A stretch of DNA of 64,000 nt from Rhinopithecus roxellana (GCF_007565055.1 NC_044549.1:67856882-67920881), one strand, 5' to 3'; counted from the stretch's first letter, positions 1-11,300 are shown. A program made the numbers and translations. The notes: a model not told the origin generated them from the sequence alone.

Positions 1-1560
1 CAGCTTTTCCCTGAAAGAGATTTCCTAGTTTCCTGCAACAGAATAAGATTAGAGTCCAAACAGAAAGCAGCTTTACTGAGCTGAAGAGACAGAAGTCAGA
101 GTTTATGGTAACCAGAATATCTGGAAATTGGAGAAAGCTCCTGAAAAGAAGGGCACACATAGGAATAACCTTAAATTCTGCATGTAAGTCCCTCAAATGC
201 TTGGATAATATTAAATAACATGTATTCAGAAGAAAAATTCAAGAAACCTAGAAGGAAGCAGTAAGTAGTTAGGAGGCAGAGATTTCAGCAGTTGCCTGAT
301 GCTAAGAAGACAGTTTATAAGTCAAGTTCTGTCAAGTTAGTATAGCTTGGTGAACACACTGGGCTTTCCCTTAACATCACAGCAGGGCCTTGTCTTACAA
401 ATGAGCCCAGGACTAAGAACTGTACACCTTATGGTTAAGAATAAAGCTAAAATATAACCATCATAAATAACCCTAAAACCAAGCCTCTGTAGAATCAAAG
501 TGATCTGTCTGTGATTTAATTGCCTGCCTGCAAAAATAAAACTTGTATCTTTTAGGCAGGTAAGATCCAGAGGCTCAATGTCCAATATGCAATAAAAATT
601 ACTACACATACAAAGCATGAGAAAAATATGGCCTGTAATCTGGAGAAAAATTTAGTCAGTAGAAGCAGATCAACAGATACCCCTGATGTAGAGTGGCTAT
701 TATAAATAGGTTTAATTTTTTACAAGAGAATAGGACAGAATTTATAAAACAGTAAGAAACAACATTAAAGAAATGATGCTATCAGAAGCCAGATAATATT
801 CTAGATTTAAAAAAAATTTTTTAAAAAGTATTAGATGAACTTGGTCTACATAAAAAAGAAAGAATTAGTAAACTTTAAGTTATTAGGAATGAAACCCAGA
901 AAGATTGAAGGAAAATGAACGGGACCTGTGAAATGTAGGATAATATCAAACAACCTAACGTATGTGTGATTGGAGTAGCGGAGGAAGAGTAAAGAAAGAA
1001 TGACACAGAAAAACATATCCGAAGACATAATGGCTGCACATTACCCAAATTCAGTGAAAAACACAAATTTAAAGTTTCAAGAAATTAAGCAAATCCCAAG
1101 TATGGGAAATAGAAAGGAAAACAAATGAAAGCTCATCAAAAGTGAAAATGCTGAACACCAACGTTAAGAGAAAAATGTTAAAAGCAGCCAGCAATAAAAG
1201 AAATGTTACATATTATTTTGTTCCTATTGGAACATGGTTAAAAATAATGGTTGTCTTTTCATCAGAAACAAAAGAGTCAGAAAGACAATACAATAAGATC
1301 TTTAAACGGCTGACAGAAATTTTAAAATGTCAACCTACAGCTCTGTATGTAGCAAAAATATAACCTTCAACAAAAGGTGAAATGAATATATTGTAAGATA
1401 AATAAAACCCGGGAGAATTTTCAACAACATGAAAGAAACACTAGGAAAAATTTAAGCTGAAAAAATAATGATACCAGATTAAAAAATCATGTCTATAGAA
1501 GAAGTAAATAGCACCAGAAATACATACATGCAGAAATTTAAATGACTAATTATTTTTCTT
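1..1560 (+). mobile_element. Old L1M 5'UTR and ORF1 remnant
   Basis: Positions 1-620 resemble the 5'UTR of old mammalian L1 (L1M) elements, including the stretch about a 'gcagagatttcagcag' motif near 278 and the 'ggctcaatgtccaat' motif near 572. From about 700 the sequence follows L1M ORF1: a segment near 920-1000 corresponds to the conserved part reading 'gacctgtgaaatgtagga...gtgattggagtagc', and 1020-1200 follows the downstream ORF1 text up to 'ttaaaagcagccagcaa'. The longest open piece is 1142-1363, only 73 codons, so no ORF1 protein is possible. The element probably continues past the Alus at 1795 and 2351. Confidence 0.65.
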
Positions 1561-1794
1561 ATTTTGACATTTTATATATATATATTATATGAGATTCTGG
1601 GATTTTGTAACATGTAGAAGTAATATATTTATGAAAATAATAGCACAAAGAAGAGGTAATAAATAGAATAATCATATATAATCATATAAAATCATTCAAC
1701 TGTGTATGAAGTCATATAATCCTAATTCATGGCAGCCTTTCATAAGCTAAGCCATATCCTCCAAAATAACATGCATAGTTAAAAAGCCATTTAA
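1561..1794. other. AT-rich spacer, probably degraded L1M
   Basis: It contains a short (TA)n run near 1575-1590 and no recognisable gene. It sits between L1M ORF1-like and ORF2-like segments of the same strand, so it is most likely decayed L1M inter-ORF or early ORF2 sequence. Confidence 0.35.
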
Positions 1795-2087
1795 GGCTGG
1801 GTGTGGTGGCTTACACCTGTAATCCCAGCATTTTGTGAGGCCAAGGCGGGTGGATCACTTGAGGTAAGGAGTTTGAGGCCAACCTGGTCAATATGGCAAA
1901 ACCCTGTCTCTATTAAAAATATAAAAATTAGCTGGGCATGGTGGTGCATGCCTGTAATCCCAGCTACCCAGGAGTCTGAGGCAGGAGAATCACTTGAACC
2001 TGGGAGGCAGAGGTTGCAGTAAGTCAAGATCACACCACTGCACTCTAGCCTGGGCTACAGAGTGAGATTTGAAAAAATAAAATATAA
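1795..2087 (+). mobile_element. Alu SINE, older type
   Basis: It starts with a GGCTGGGTGTGGTGGCTTAC-type Alu 5' end and includes the B-box-like region, the central A-rich linker (1912-1928) and the 'gcactctagcctgggc' 3' end with a degenerate A-rich tail. Many CpG sites are decayed, suggesting an AluS or older copy. Both strands show open frames here, which are ordinary Alu shadows. Confidence 0.93.
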
Positions 2088-2350
2088 TCATAAAAATACT
2101 CAATACATCCAAAGGCAGGAAATAACAAAGAACAAATGGGACAAATAGAAAAACATACTGTTCTTCAAAATTGCACTTAATAAAACCGGACAAAACATTC
2201 TTATCAAAACATAGAAATTGTCACACTGGGTAGAAATAGCAGGAACTATCTATAAGCTATTTACAAGATATGCAATTTAAATATATGAGACAAAAATGTT
2301 GGAAGTAAAACAATGAAAGAGTATATACCATGAAAACATTAAGAAAACAG
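2088..2350 (+). mobile_element. L1M ORF2 endonuclease-region fragment
   Basis: Segments such as 'ctatctataagctatttaca' near 2248 and the following text match, in decayed form, the L1M ORF2 region that encodes the endonuclease. It lies between two Alus and continues after the second one. Confidence 0.45.
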
Positions 2351-2652
2351 GTGAGCATGGTGTGGTGGCTCACTCCTGTAATCTCAGTGCTTTGGGAGGC
2401 TGCACTGGGAGGACTGGTTGAGGTCTGTAGTTCAAGATCAGCCTGGGCAACATAGTAAGACCCATTCTTTACAAAAAATACAAAAAGTTAGCCATGCATG
2501 GTGGCACATGCCTCTAGTCCCAGCTACTTGTGACGCTGAGGCAAGAAGATTATTTGAGCCTGTAAGTTCAAGTTTCCAGTGAGTTATGACTGGGCCACTG
2601 CACTCCAGCCTAGTTGACAAAGGAAGACCCTGCCTCTTCAAAAAAAAAAAAG
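2351..2652 (+). mobile_element. Alu SINE, strongly diverged (AluJ-like)
   Basis: Full-length dimer with a 5' end reading 'gtgagcatggtgtggtggct', the linker near 2471-2485, and an A tail at 2641-2651. The divergence, and a left-arm 'caagatcagcctgggcaaca' segment, fit an old AluJ-type copy. No clean target duplication was found. Confidence 0.9.
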
Positions 2653-3030
2653 AACAAGAAAAATAAATAAAAAATATGGTGTGGTTTTATTCACACAAGA
2701 AAATGTCAACGTTAGGACAAGAAGTTTTTTGAGAAAAAGAAAATCTTTTCATAATGATAAAAGGTTAAATTTAGTAAGAAGGCATAACAATTTGAAATGC
2801 ATATGCAATTCAAAAAGGAAATTCTAAACGTGTTATGCAAACTGGTAGAACTAGAGGGAGACATAATGAACAAACCCGTAATTACATACAGAGATTTTCA
2901 TGCTATTTTTTACTGATAAAATAAGAAGACAAGAAAATAAGAATAGAAAACATTTAAACAATAATATGAACCAGTGGCCAAATTGGTATTTATATAACTC
3001 ATAGACAAAAAATGACATTTGAAGGTCTTG
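2653..3030 (+). mobile_element. L1M ORF2 endonuclease-region fragment (continued)
   Basis: The stretch around 2748-2960 ('ataatgataaaaggttaaat', then 'ggtagaactagagggagaca') follows the L1M ORF2 region with decayed spacing. It is collinear with the pieces at 1-1560 and 2088-2350, so one old element was probably cut by two Alus. Confidence 0.55.
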
Positions 3031-3310
3031 GGTGTGAGACTTTACAAGGTCTATAACAAAGACAAGGTACTAAAAATACAGTGAGTAGAACTGAAAAGTT
3101 ACAGAGGTGTGAATATGATGGTATGTTCAGAGAACCTCAAATGTACAGTTAACAATACTAGAGATAAATCTGGAAAAGTAGGTAAAGATCTCCATGGAAT
3201 TTGGCACTAAAGAACTTTCGGCAATTTTTAAGGAAGGAGAGGGTCATGATCAGATCCCCTTTAGGAAAGTGTAGAGGAAGGAAATATGGGACTATTTAAA
3301 AAAAAAATCA
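3031..3310. other. Unassigned 280-bp insert in L1M
   Basis: This interval breaks the collinearity of the L1M text on both sides. The segment near 3246 ('catgatcagatcccctttag') recalls a motif common in old L2-class sequence, but the match is too weak to assign. No coding potential is visible. Confidence 0.3.
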
Positions 3311-3637
3311 TAATACATAGTCCAAATATGGATAATTTACCAAGATGTGAAAAGACCACAGATAGAGTCATGAAATAAGTATCAATACATTTCAAATGAT
3401 GACATAATACAGTCTGTTCTCTAATGACAACACAAATAAATTAAATAATGAAGATATATATATTCTAAATATTTGGAATTTAATTTCCAAATTAAATATT
3501 TGAATACTTCTAAATGTCCATTAGATCAAATATTACAAGGAAAATTAAACTTTTAAAAAAGATATAAATAAACTAATAAGGTACTCAGTATCACATGTCT
3601 TAATGTATGACTTAATAGAAACTGGATTCTCATATTG
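3311..3637 (+). mobile_element. L1M ORF2 fragment
   Basis: 'ctgttctctaatgacaacac' at about 3414 and the following text about 'atatttggaatttaa' correspond to the L1 ORF2 segment just after the endonuclease domain. A-rich codon usage on the + strand agrees. Stops occur in every frame. Confidence 0.55.
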
Positions 3638-4590
3638 TTTCTTCATTCAATTCATTGTGACAAGTTGTGTTGGTTGAGATAGCTGAATAAAACAGTCTCA
3701 CAAGGATATGTAGTTCGAAAAGGAAGGTGTTTTTTGTTATTCCCAGTCGCCAAGTTTATGGTAACTTGTAGCAGCAGCCCTCAGAAAAAGAGACACACCA
3801 ATAAACTTTTCACATTCTGTTACATTAAAATCCATTGGTCTACCTTGAAATTTGAATAGATCTTTCATTCAAGCATGATTTTGTAACATCATTCATTATG
3901 TGCAAAACATTGGTTAAGTTATTCAGATTCCAATGTTGACACATTTCATCGTGTAATATCAAAAGCCACATATATTATCAACACCAGTCTTATCAAATAC
4001 ATCTGTAAATATTGAGAAGTTGGTGGTTACAAGATTTTCAAAATTCAAATATTTCCCTGAAAGTTCAGCTTTTATCCCTGATAACACATACTGTCAGTTG
4101 TTTTCCTTGAAGTGACCAACACACTTAATTTTTGAAAAATGTCTAAAAAATACCCAATTTGAATAACCACAGACAGTCTTTCTTTTTAAGCAAAAAATGT
4201 TGTTCTACGGAAAATGCAGCCAAGTTCACTTACAATTTAAGTGTTCTATTTGTCAGAATAGCCATTATACTTCAGAATGCACCTGTAGTGATTTATGTGG
4301 ACTGCCCATTTTTACAAAAAGAATATTAAAATTGAGTGTACCCAAGGGTCGAAATTCAGTCAAATTAGCAATTTTTACTGTTTCATCAGGACATTTTTAT
4401 ATGATGCTGTTATGTTTATTTATTTTTTGTTTCTTCCTTTTGTTTTTCACTGTGAGTACACAGCAGTGAAGAAAACAATAACTATTAGTGCAGTTTGTTG
4501 CCACTGCTTCGATCATGCCAAAATGCCAGCTGATTTATTTTTATCCACCATTGCTTTTGTTGCATCCATGCAAATGTGCACATGAAGGAA
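3638..4590 (-). pseudogene. Decayed hAT-transposase-derived (ZBED5/FAM200-like) sequence
   Basis: Read on the minus strand, this interval lines up segment by segment with a hAT-superfamily transposase-derived sequence of the ZBED5/FAM200/SCAND3/EPM2AIP1 type that occurs in many copies in primate genomes. In order from about 4590 leftwards I see a VxGxxGAK-like region, the Cys/His-containing middle, the 'aaggaaaacaactgacagta' block (4094-4113), the 'agaccaatggattttaatgt' block (about 3824-3843), and a C-terminal LPF-x-TTY-x-CE block near 3695-3725, where hAT dimerisation domains end. Stops and frameshifts occur throughout. I infer either a retrocopy or a transposon fossil; it is not an active gene. 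The short + strand open frames at 4197-4585 are shadows. Confidence 0.55.
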
Positions 4591-4689
4591 AAGACAAGTA
4601 ACACCTTAGCATTATTATAAAAATACTTCTGGTCTTTTAGCCCCCAAAAGTGTTTCAGGAGTGCTTCCCACCTCCCAGGAGTACATGTG

Positions 4690-5690
4690 TTCCACTTCAA
4701 TAATGATGTAAAGCAAGTGGTTCTATTGCAAATGGGATTTAAGATGGTAGAACCACTTTTGAAAACTATGAGGCTTTTTTCTTTCTTGGTTTTTTATTTT
4801 ATTTTATTTTTTATTTTTATTTTTTTTGAGATGGAGTCTCACTCTGTTGCCCAGGCTAGAGTACAGTGGCGCATTCTCGAATCACTGCAAGCTCTGCCTC
4901 CCGGGTTCACGCCATTCTCCTGCCTCAGTCTCCCGAATAGCTGGGACTACAAGTGCCGGCCACCACGCCCGGCTAATTTGTTGTATTTTTAGTAGAGACA
5001 GGGTTTCACTATGTTAGCAAAGATGATCTCGATCTCCTGACCTTGTGATCTGCCCACCTCGGCCTCCCAAAGTGCTAGGAGGGTGTGAACAACCACGCCC
5101 AGCCTATGTGGCATTTTTATAAATTTTACCTACGTACCTTAGGACTCAGCAATTCTACTCTGAGTAATATATCCAAGAGAAATGAGGGAATATGTCCATA
5201 AAAGATTTGTCCATGGATATTCATAATAGCTTCTTATCCATTATAACTGAAAATTAGAAGCAAATAATGTTCAGCATCAGGTAAACATGCTTAAAATTAC
5301 GTTATATCTGTATAATACAATGCTTCTCAAAAATCAATATAGTGAATTACTGATAAAAGTGACAAAATAAGTGAATCTTCAAAACATTAATTTGAAGGAA
5401 ATGAGCCAGGCCACATAGATATGTTAGGGTAAGGTTATGTTTATGTAAAAGTCAAGGACAGAAAGACTTGACCTATGGTTATGAAATGAGAAGAGAGGTT
5501 CTTCAAGGAAGTGGGTTGACTGGGAAAGGACATGAGACAGAAGTTTCTGTGGAAAAGAAATATTCTCTAGCTTGATGGGTGTATTGATTACACACCAAAC
5601 TCACCAAACAGTACACTTAAGAAGCATGTATTGCACTGTATGTACGTCATACTTCAATACAGTTCTTAATTTTAACTATTATTTTTATCA
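4690..5690 (+). mobile_element. L1M ORF2 3' end and 3'UTR, split by an Alu
   Basis: The left part (4690-4781) and right part (5104-5690) join into the typical end of L1 ORF2 of old L1M elements: 'gggatttaagatggtagaac' on the left, then 'gactcagcaattctactctg' (5143 onward) on the right. The right part runs on into a 3'UTR ending with 'caaacagtacacttaag' (5605 onward) and 'cttcaatacagttctta'. Frames are closed. The Alu at 4782-5103 landed in it. Confidence 0.65.
4782..5103 (-). mobile_element. Alu SINE, AluY-like, antisense
   Basis: A T-rich tail (4782-4827) is followed by 'gagatggagtctcactctgt' and the rest of a full-length antisense Alu. Imperfect target duplications flank it: 'ctatgaggctttttt' at 4766-4780 and 'ctatgtggcattttt' at 5104-5118. 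The form 'gatctcctgaccttgtgatc' fits AluY or AluSx. Confidence 0.93.
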
Positions 5691-6540
5691 TTTATTTTTA
5701 TAGTCTGGAATAAATAAATACACACATACGCACCATATATGTACCAATTACATGCTATCAACAAGATACATGGAACAAAGTGACCTGGAGAGACTAGAAG
5801 GAAAAAGATGGACAAATAGAGACAATAAAAATACAGTAAAGCAAAGATTCTAATAATAATATCAAAGGAGAGTTCAAGATAAGCTTTTCAGTAGATAAAG
5901 TTGCTCTCTGTTGTGAAACACACAATTAATAACAAACATAAAACTGTGGTGAGATTTTTTTGGCACTTGATAACCTAATATGTAAATATATAAACATTTA
6001 GACATAAAGTCAGAAATAATTTCCTAAAAGTTTTTAACACAACCTTTCAGGCTTTGACAAATGAAATAAATGGAAATAGAATATAATTAATATATGTGTG
6101 TGTATATATGTAGTTACTATATAAATATATATATATACTAAAAGCACAAACCATTGCATATGAAATGTAGAAATAGTAGCAAATCTTTAAGCATTTAACT
6201 GAGGATTTAAATATTTTAAAATGCATATTAGAAATTTAAAGTTAGATAGCCAGAAACATAAATTTAATTGAACATTTTAAACGTAGTCTTTGATAGAACG
6301 AGTAAACAAAAAATGGGCCCAGTATATTAATAGGGTGTATTTTATGTGTAACTGTATTTCAAATCCTAAATCCTATATAAGTATTGCGCCTTCTATTCAA
6401 GGGCCAATGGAACATTTAAAATGATTGCTCATATATCAAGCCATAAAGAAAACACCAATAAATTTCTAAAAGTAGAAATAAATCCATCCTCGTTCGCTAT
6501 GATTTACTACTATACAACAACAACCCAATAACAAAAGTAG
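5691..6540 (+). mobile_element. Second L1M ORF2 fragment, AT-rich
   Basis: From about 5760 decayed ORF2-like text reappears, best seen at 6400-6500 ('agccataaagaaaacacc...taaatttctaaaagtaga'). Because this ORF2 region already appeared at 2653-3637, it is a separate fragment or a duplication. A (TA)n/(TG)n patch at 6085-6136 interrupts it. Confidence 0.45.
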
Positions 6541-6544
6541 TATT

Positions 6545-6862
6545 TATTTTGTTTTGTTTTGTTTTGTTTTTTGCGATGGAGTGTCAATCTGTCGCCCAGG
6601 CTAGAGTGCTATGGTGCAATCTCAGCTCACTGCAACCTCTGCCTCCTAGATTCAAGCAATTCTCCTGCCTCAGTCTCCCAGCTACGTGAGTAGCTGGGAC
6701 TACAGGCACATGCCACCAAGCCCAGCTGATTTTTGTATTTTTAGTAGAGATGGGGTTTCACCATATTGGTCAGGCTGCTCTTGAACTCCTGACCTCAGGT
6801 GATCCACCTGCCTCGGCTTCCCAAAGTGCTGGGATTACAGGCGTCAGCCACCGAGCCCGGCC
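6545..6862 (-). mobile_element. Alu SINE, antisense, with (GTTTT)n tail
   Basis: A (GTTTT)n-modified tail at 6548-6570 precedes a full antisense Alu ending in 'gagcccggcc'. The 'ctcaggtgatccacctgcct' form fits AluS. Flanking 'tatttatttt' and 'taatttatttt' could be remnants of a target duplication. Confidence 0.93.
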
Positions 6863-7313
6863 ATAATATCTTAATTTATTTTAAGATATAGACCTTCAAA
6901 GTAATTGTCAAAATAAAAAAACATGCTCCTATTCTTGTTCGTTGCAGTTACTGCACAGCACAAAACATGACTTTTGAAAAACATATCCAAGAAACAAAAA
7001 GGATTCAATTTAAGAAGGAAAAATAGACATTTATCACTGGGATTAAAATGATGTATCTTACTTCCTCTAAGTTGAAACTTTGCTTTGTCCAAAAGTTGAT
7101 TGTACTATTAGTGAAAAACGTATTTTTTTTACAGACCAAAGTAACAAGGGAACTTAGTTAAAATGATTAGACTTTGAATAACATAAAAAAAATTACAAAT
7201 AACTATGTAAGGAGAGGGAATTTGTGCTGGTGTTTTGAATACTGGGAAGTGTAACCTTACAAGTGTACTACTAACCTTACAAGTGTACTACTGAGCAGCT
7301 TATGGAGAGAGTT
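6863..7313. other. AT-rich interval, nothing recognised
   Basis: No repeat family or gene could be assigned. The 73-codon minus-strand frame at 6871-7092 lacks any known motif and is probably chance. It ends in the tandem duplication at 7252-7291. Confidence 0.4.
7252..7291. repeat. Perfect 20-bp tandem duplication
   Basis: The unit 'taaccttacaagtgtactac' occurs twice head to tail (7252-7271 and 7272-7291) with no mismatch. Perfect identity suggests a recent replication-slippage or end-joining duplication. Confidence 0.95.
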
Positions 7314-7329
7314 AGAAAATTCTCTTCCA

Positions 7330-7604
7330 GGCCGGGCGCGGTGGCTCACGCCTGTAATCCCAGCACTGTGGGAGGCTGAGGCAGACAGATCACGAGGTCA
7401 GGAGATGGAGATCATCCTGACTAACACGGTGAAACCCTGTCTCTACTAAAAATTCAAAAGATTAGCCGGGCATGGTGGCCCAGCTACTTGGGAGGCAGTT
7501 ACATTCTCGGGAGGAGAATGGCGTGAACCCAGAAAGCGGAGCTTGCGGTGAGCCGAGATGGAGCCATTGCACTCCAGTCTGGGCGACAGAGTGAGAATCC
7601 ATCT

Positions 7605-7651
<47 letters not shown>

Positions 7652-7668
7652 AAAAGAAAAAGAAAAAA
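7330..7668 (+). mobile_element. AluY-like SINE with long A tail and internal change
   Basis: It starts with 'ggccgggcgcggtggctcac' and ends in about 44 A residues (7606-7649) followed by (AAAAAG)n. Target duplications 'agaaaattctcttcca' (7314-7329) and 'agaaaattctctctcttcca' (7669-7688) flank it; the right copy carries a 4-bp CT expansion. The right-arm start is altered: the usual 'cgggcgcctgtagt' text is missing after 'catggtgg' (7471-7478), and a foreign 'cagttacattctcggg' lies at 7496-7511. Confidence 0.95.
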
Positions 7669-7688
7669 GAAAATTCTCTCTCTTCCAA

Positions 7689-8340
7689 CCCTATCCTCCC
7701 ACCCCACCCTCCTCCCCGCTCCCCATGTATAAATATATCAGGGAGCCAGATAGGGGAGGGGGAGGAGGAAATCTCATCTCAGTCTAATTTATAAGCATTT
7801 GAATGATTTAAAGCTCTGCTTTAGACGTCTATCAGCAAATAACAGGCTTCCTTGCCCTTCCATTGTTTGTGGATGAGTCCGCAGTAAAAAAGGCTAGCAT
7901 GGTATCTATGAAAACAAACTACTGCAGTATACATAAAAGAAGCTTGACCTGAAAACTCACAGAAAGAAAGCCCCCTGATAATGATTTACCAAAGGAACAG
8001 AAGTAGTATTAGACAAAAATGGCATCGTCTTTTGGCTCTAGGTAGAGTCTTTTTGGATTCTATGAAAAAAAAAAAAAAAATTAGCAGAAAGGATTTTCAG
8101 AAAACAGAATGAGATGAAATGTTAAGTGATAGGGAAAAGTTTTCAGGGAAAGAGTCTACACAATATAGAATCTGAATTGGAAGCTGAACAAAATGAAATT
8201 AACATTGTGGAAAACAAAATTAGCAATTTGGAGAATCCTCTTGAAAAGATCCACCAGAATGCAGACAATTTAGATAAAGAGATTTAAAACAACTATTCAT
8301 TAAAAATAAAAGAGAAAGATTCTAAGTACCGATTGTAAAC
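7689..8340. other. Unassigned interval, possible old L1 text
   Basis: 7689-7730 is a pyrimidine-rich patch and 7755-7770 is GA-rich. Around 8170-8300 on the + strand there is coiled-coil-like A-rich text ('gaaattaacattgtggaaaa'), which could be a decayed L1 ORF1. I cannot assign it firmly. A 16-A run lies near 8067-8081. Confidence 0.3.
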
Positions 8341-8445
8341 CAAAAGGTATCTGAGACAGGTGTCAATCAATTTAGAACGTTTATTTTACTAAAGTCAAGG
8401 ACATGCCCATGCCACAGCCTCAGGAGGTCCTGGCAACATGTACCT
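8341..8445 (-). mobile_element. Class I LTR 3' fragment, antisense
   Basis: The reverse complement reads like an LTR R-U5 end with an AATAAA signal and matches the end of the LTR at 14382-14890 piece by piece ('cctcctgaggctgtg', 'aaaataaacgttctaaatt', 'acctgtctcagat'). Only about 105 bp remain. The family name is not certain. Confidence 0.6.
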
Positions 8446-8785
8446 CTTAAAAGCATAAAAGATATACCTGGTTCTCAAGGAGGATAAAAAAGAATAACAT
8501 TTGAAAAAAGTTATTAAATGATAATTGACAGATGATACCAGTAAAGAAAATCTGCATGTCCTAAGACCCTAAATCACAGATAAAGATGAATCTATTTACA
8601 AAGAGAATCCCTCAATAAACAGCAGCAAAACGTTTGAATTGTATTTTTGCCTTGGCTTTTAAACTTTGCATTTAAAAGAATTTAAAACTTAAAATTCACA
8701 ATAATAATAAAATTAATTGCCATATACACCTCTCAGCAATTGTTACCTTGTACACTATTACTATAGGCTGTGTTTTCTCTCTCTC
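8446..8785. other. Interval with no recognised feature; (CT)n patch
   Basis: No gene or repeat family recognised. A short (CT)n run, 'tctctctctctctc', is at 8777-8790, at the edge of the antisense L1M. Confidence 0.4.
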
Positions 8786-10400
8786 TCTCTCCTCTTCCTC
8801 CAAAAATAAGGTCATTCATTTTCTTACATAACCAAAGTGAAATGATCAAATTCAGAAAATTTAACATTGATAAAACTAATTATAAAATTTTTATTTAATT
8901 TCACTAACTGTCCTTAATAGGATTTCTTTGACCCATTTATGACCTAATCTAGCATCATGCATGGTATTTCATTGTCATGGTTTTTTAGGCTTTAATCTGG
9001 AATAGGTTCTCACTCTTTTTTGAAAAATTTCACATCATTGACATTTGAAGAGTACAGGTCTGTTGTAGACTGTTCCTCAATTTGACTTTGTCTGGTGGTT
9101 TCCTCATGATCAGTGTCAGGCTATGCACTTTCGACACAAATACTGTAAATGATGTATGTTCTTCTCAGTGTGTCACATCAAGAAGTAAATATTATCAATT
9201 TTTCCCGTTACTACTAATGTTAACTTTGATCTTTTGGTTAGATCCAGGGTAGAGTCTGCCAGATTTCTCAGCTGTAAAGTTACCATTTTGCCTTTGTGAT
9301 TTATAAGTAATCTGTGCATAGATATTTAAGACTGTATACATACACTCTTTTTGATTTAAATTCATTAAAATTCACTCACTGGTTTGGGCATCTATTAATA
9401 AGTGTTGTCTGCAATAATTGTTACTATGATGGCTGCAAAATAGTGATTCACAATTTTATCATTGCTTCCACATTTACTGGTTGTCATTCTACTGTAGGAA
9501 ATAGGTCCTCCACACCTCCACTTACTTTGTTTACTTATTTATGTATTTATCAGCAGTTTCACAGATCATTTTAATTTAAAGGATGATCATCCATTATTCT
9601 TATTTTGATGTTCACATTGTCCTAGCTTAGGCCAGTGGGAGCTACCTCTTTGCTGTTTGACTATTTGCATTTTAAAAATTTTATGCATACCTTCCTGCCA
9701 AAGTTGTGACATTTTTAATATGAAGAAGTTTTTAATTTTGAGAAAATCTAATTCATTTTTTTCTTTTGTGGTTTTAATTTCTGTGTCCTGAGACACATTT
9801 GCCTACACACAGGTCACAAAGATTTTCTCCTATATTTTTTTATCTTAAAGTTTACAGTTTTTATATTTCAGTCTATAATACATCTCAAATTAATCTTTGT
9901 GTTTTGTGTGAAGTAGGGTCTAGGTATATTGTTTTCCCAAGGGATAGCTAATTTTCCTAACACTATTTGTTAAGATTATTCATTTTCCTATTGAATTTTT
10001 GACCAAAAAATCAAATGGACATTTAAGTGTGTCTCTAGTTTTTAGCCCTTCATTCTATTACTTTAATCTATTTATTAATTCTATGCTAGTAAAATAATAA
10101 TTTGATTACAGCATATTATAGCTAATCTTGAAGTTACATAGTTATATGTCTCCCAACTTTGTTCATCTTTCTCATGTTTGCTTTGGATAGTCTAGGTCCT
10201 TAATTTTTGGTATGAATTTTAAAAGCAGGGTTGTTGGATTTTGATAGAGATTACATGGAACCTATAGATAAATTTGAGGTAAAATTGACATCTTAACAAT
10301 ATTTAGTCTTCTATTCTATTAACATGGTATATTTCTCTGTTTCTTCAAGTCTTCTAAATTTCTTTCAGTAGGTAACTAGGCACTATACATATTTTGTAAA
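8786..10400 (-). mobile_element. Antisense L1M: 3'UTR then ORF2 C-terminal part
   Basis: From 8810 to about 9560 the text follows the antisense 3'UTR typical of mid-age L1M elements ('cattcattttcttacataac', 'cacatcattgacatttgaag', 'ttatcattgcttccacattt'). From about 9700 to 10400 it follows antisense ORF2: 'tctcctatatttttttatct', 'gaagtagggtctaggta', 'acatcttaacaatattta', 'catggtatatttctc'. Reverse frames are broken by many stops; the longest (9587-9796, 69 codons) has no domain left. Confidence 0.65.
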
Positions 10401-10910
10401 ACGTGTTCCCCTATAGGTGGCATCAAAAATGTTACTTCATGTCTTTCACCCTTAGCTGAGCTGCTAGCAGTATACTCTACACTCACGGTTCATGCTGTAG
10501 CCTTGAGATATGGGGAGAGTTAATACACAGATTTAGGGGTCCCCCTTTCCCTCTCCTTTCCAGGACTACCCTTAGACTTCTGAGAGTAAGTGTTTGCTTC
10601 AAGCTCTAACCTCCAGTTCTTCTTGCCAAAAAGGCCGCAGGTTTTCTGCGGGAGTTTTAATTGGCAGTGTGACACTGACTATGACCTGCCCTTAAACTAA
10701 AAATTATAAACTCCAGAAACTCACTCTGTGCTCTTTCCTTTTTCTGCATGTCAATTCCCCTCTAAAATCTCAATGCTCTTGTTCACTCCCCAGTGTTTTC
10801 ACACAGTTGTTCGTATTGTGTCTAGAGTTTGTGGTTAGCAGGAGGATTTGTCCTGCTAGAGCTCACTTAGCCCTGCTGCTTGAATTTCGTTATTGAATTA
10901 TGACCCTATA
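10401..10910. other. Possible further antisense L1M or LTR text
   Basis: The segment near 10825-10885 ('gagtttgtggttagcaggag...cctgctagagctcact') recalls a part of old L1 3' sequence seen in antisense. 10530-10600 is pyrimidine-rich. The assignment is weak and no coding capacity is seen. Confidence 0.3.
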
Positions 10911-11194
10911 AACACACAGGGTGGGGAATGTAAGAGGTTATCTAACCACAAATGAAAACAGAGTGAGGTGTCCTCAGGCTACTCTTCTACAAAAGAAATG
11001 CCAGAAAGGAAAGGGATTTAACTACTGAATTGTTGGCAAATAATACATAAACCTAAAAACGTACATGCAGTCATGATATCTTCCCTGCATGGCAGTGAGG
11101 TTAAAGGGTTCTTGGATACACATGGACATTGAAACATAACGATCACTGACACATTTAGGGGAAAAAAATCGCTAGCATTTTCCCATCAAAGTGT

Positions 11195-11300
11195 AAGGCA
11201 AGGGCCAGCATCATCAACATCACTTGGAAGATTATTAGATTGCAGAATATTAGACCCCACCCCAGACATAGTGAATCAGAATTCCAATTTTAAAAATACT
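11195..11300. mobile_element. MER5A-like hAT-Charlie MITE remnant
   Basis: The block 'agcatcatcaacatcacttg', followed by 'gaccccaccccagacatagtgaatcagaattcc' in two parts, is the core of the non-autonomous hAT-Charlie element MER5A. Only about 100 bp can be followed. The terminal inverted repeats are not clear, so the strand is left open. Confidence 0.7.

Noticed and set aside
4197..4585. Two + strand frames of 90 and 96 codons with Cys residues and a hydrophobic end, zinc-finger-like at first sight
   Set aside because: The coding sense of this stretch is the minus strand (hAT-derived). The Cys spacing matches no finger.
7446..7794. Frames with long Phe or Lys runs near an Alu
   Set aside because: Produced by the Alu A tail and its reverse complement.
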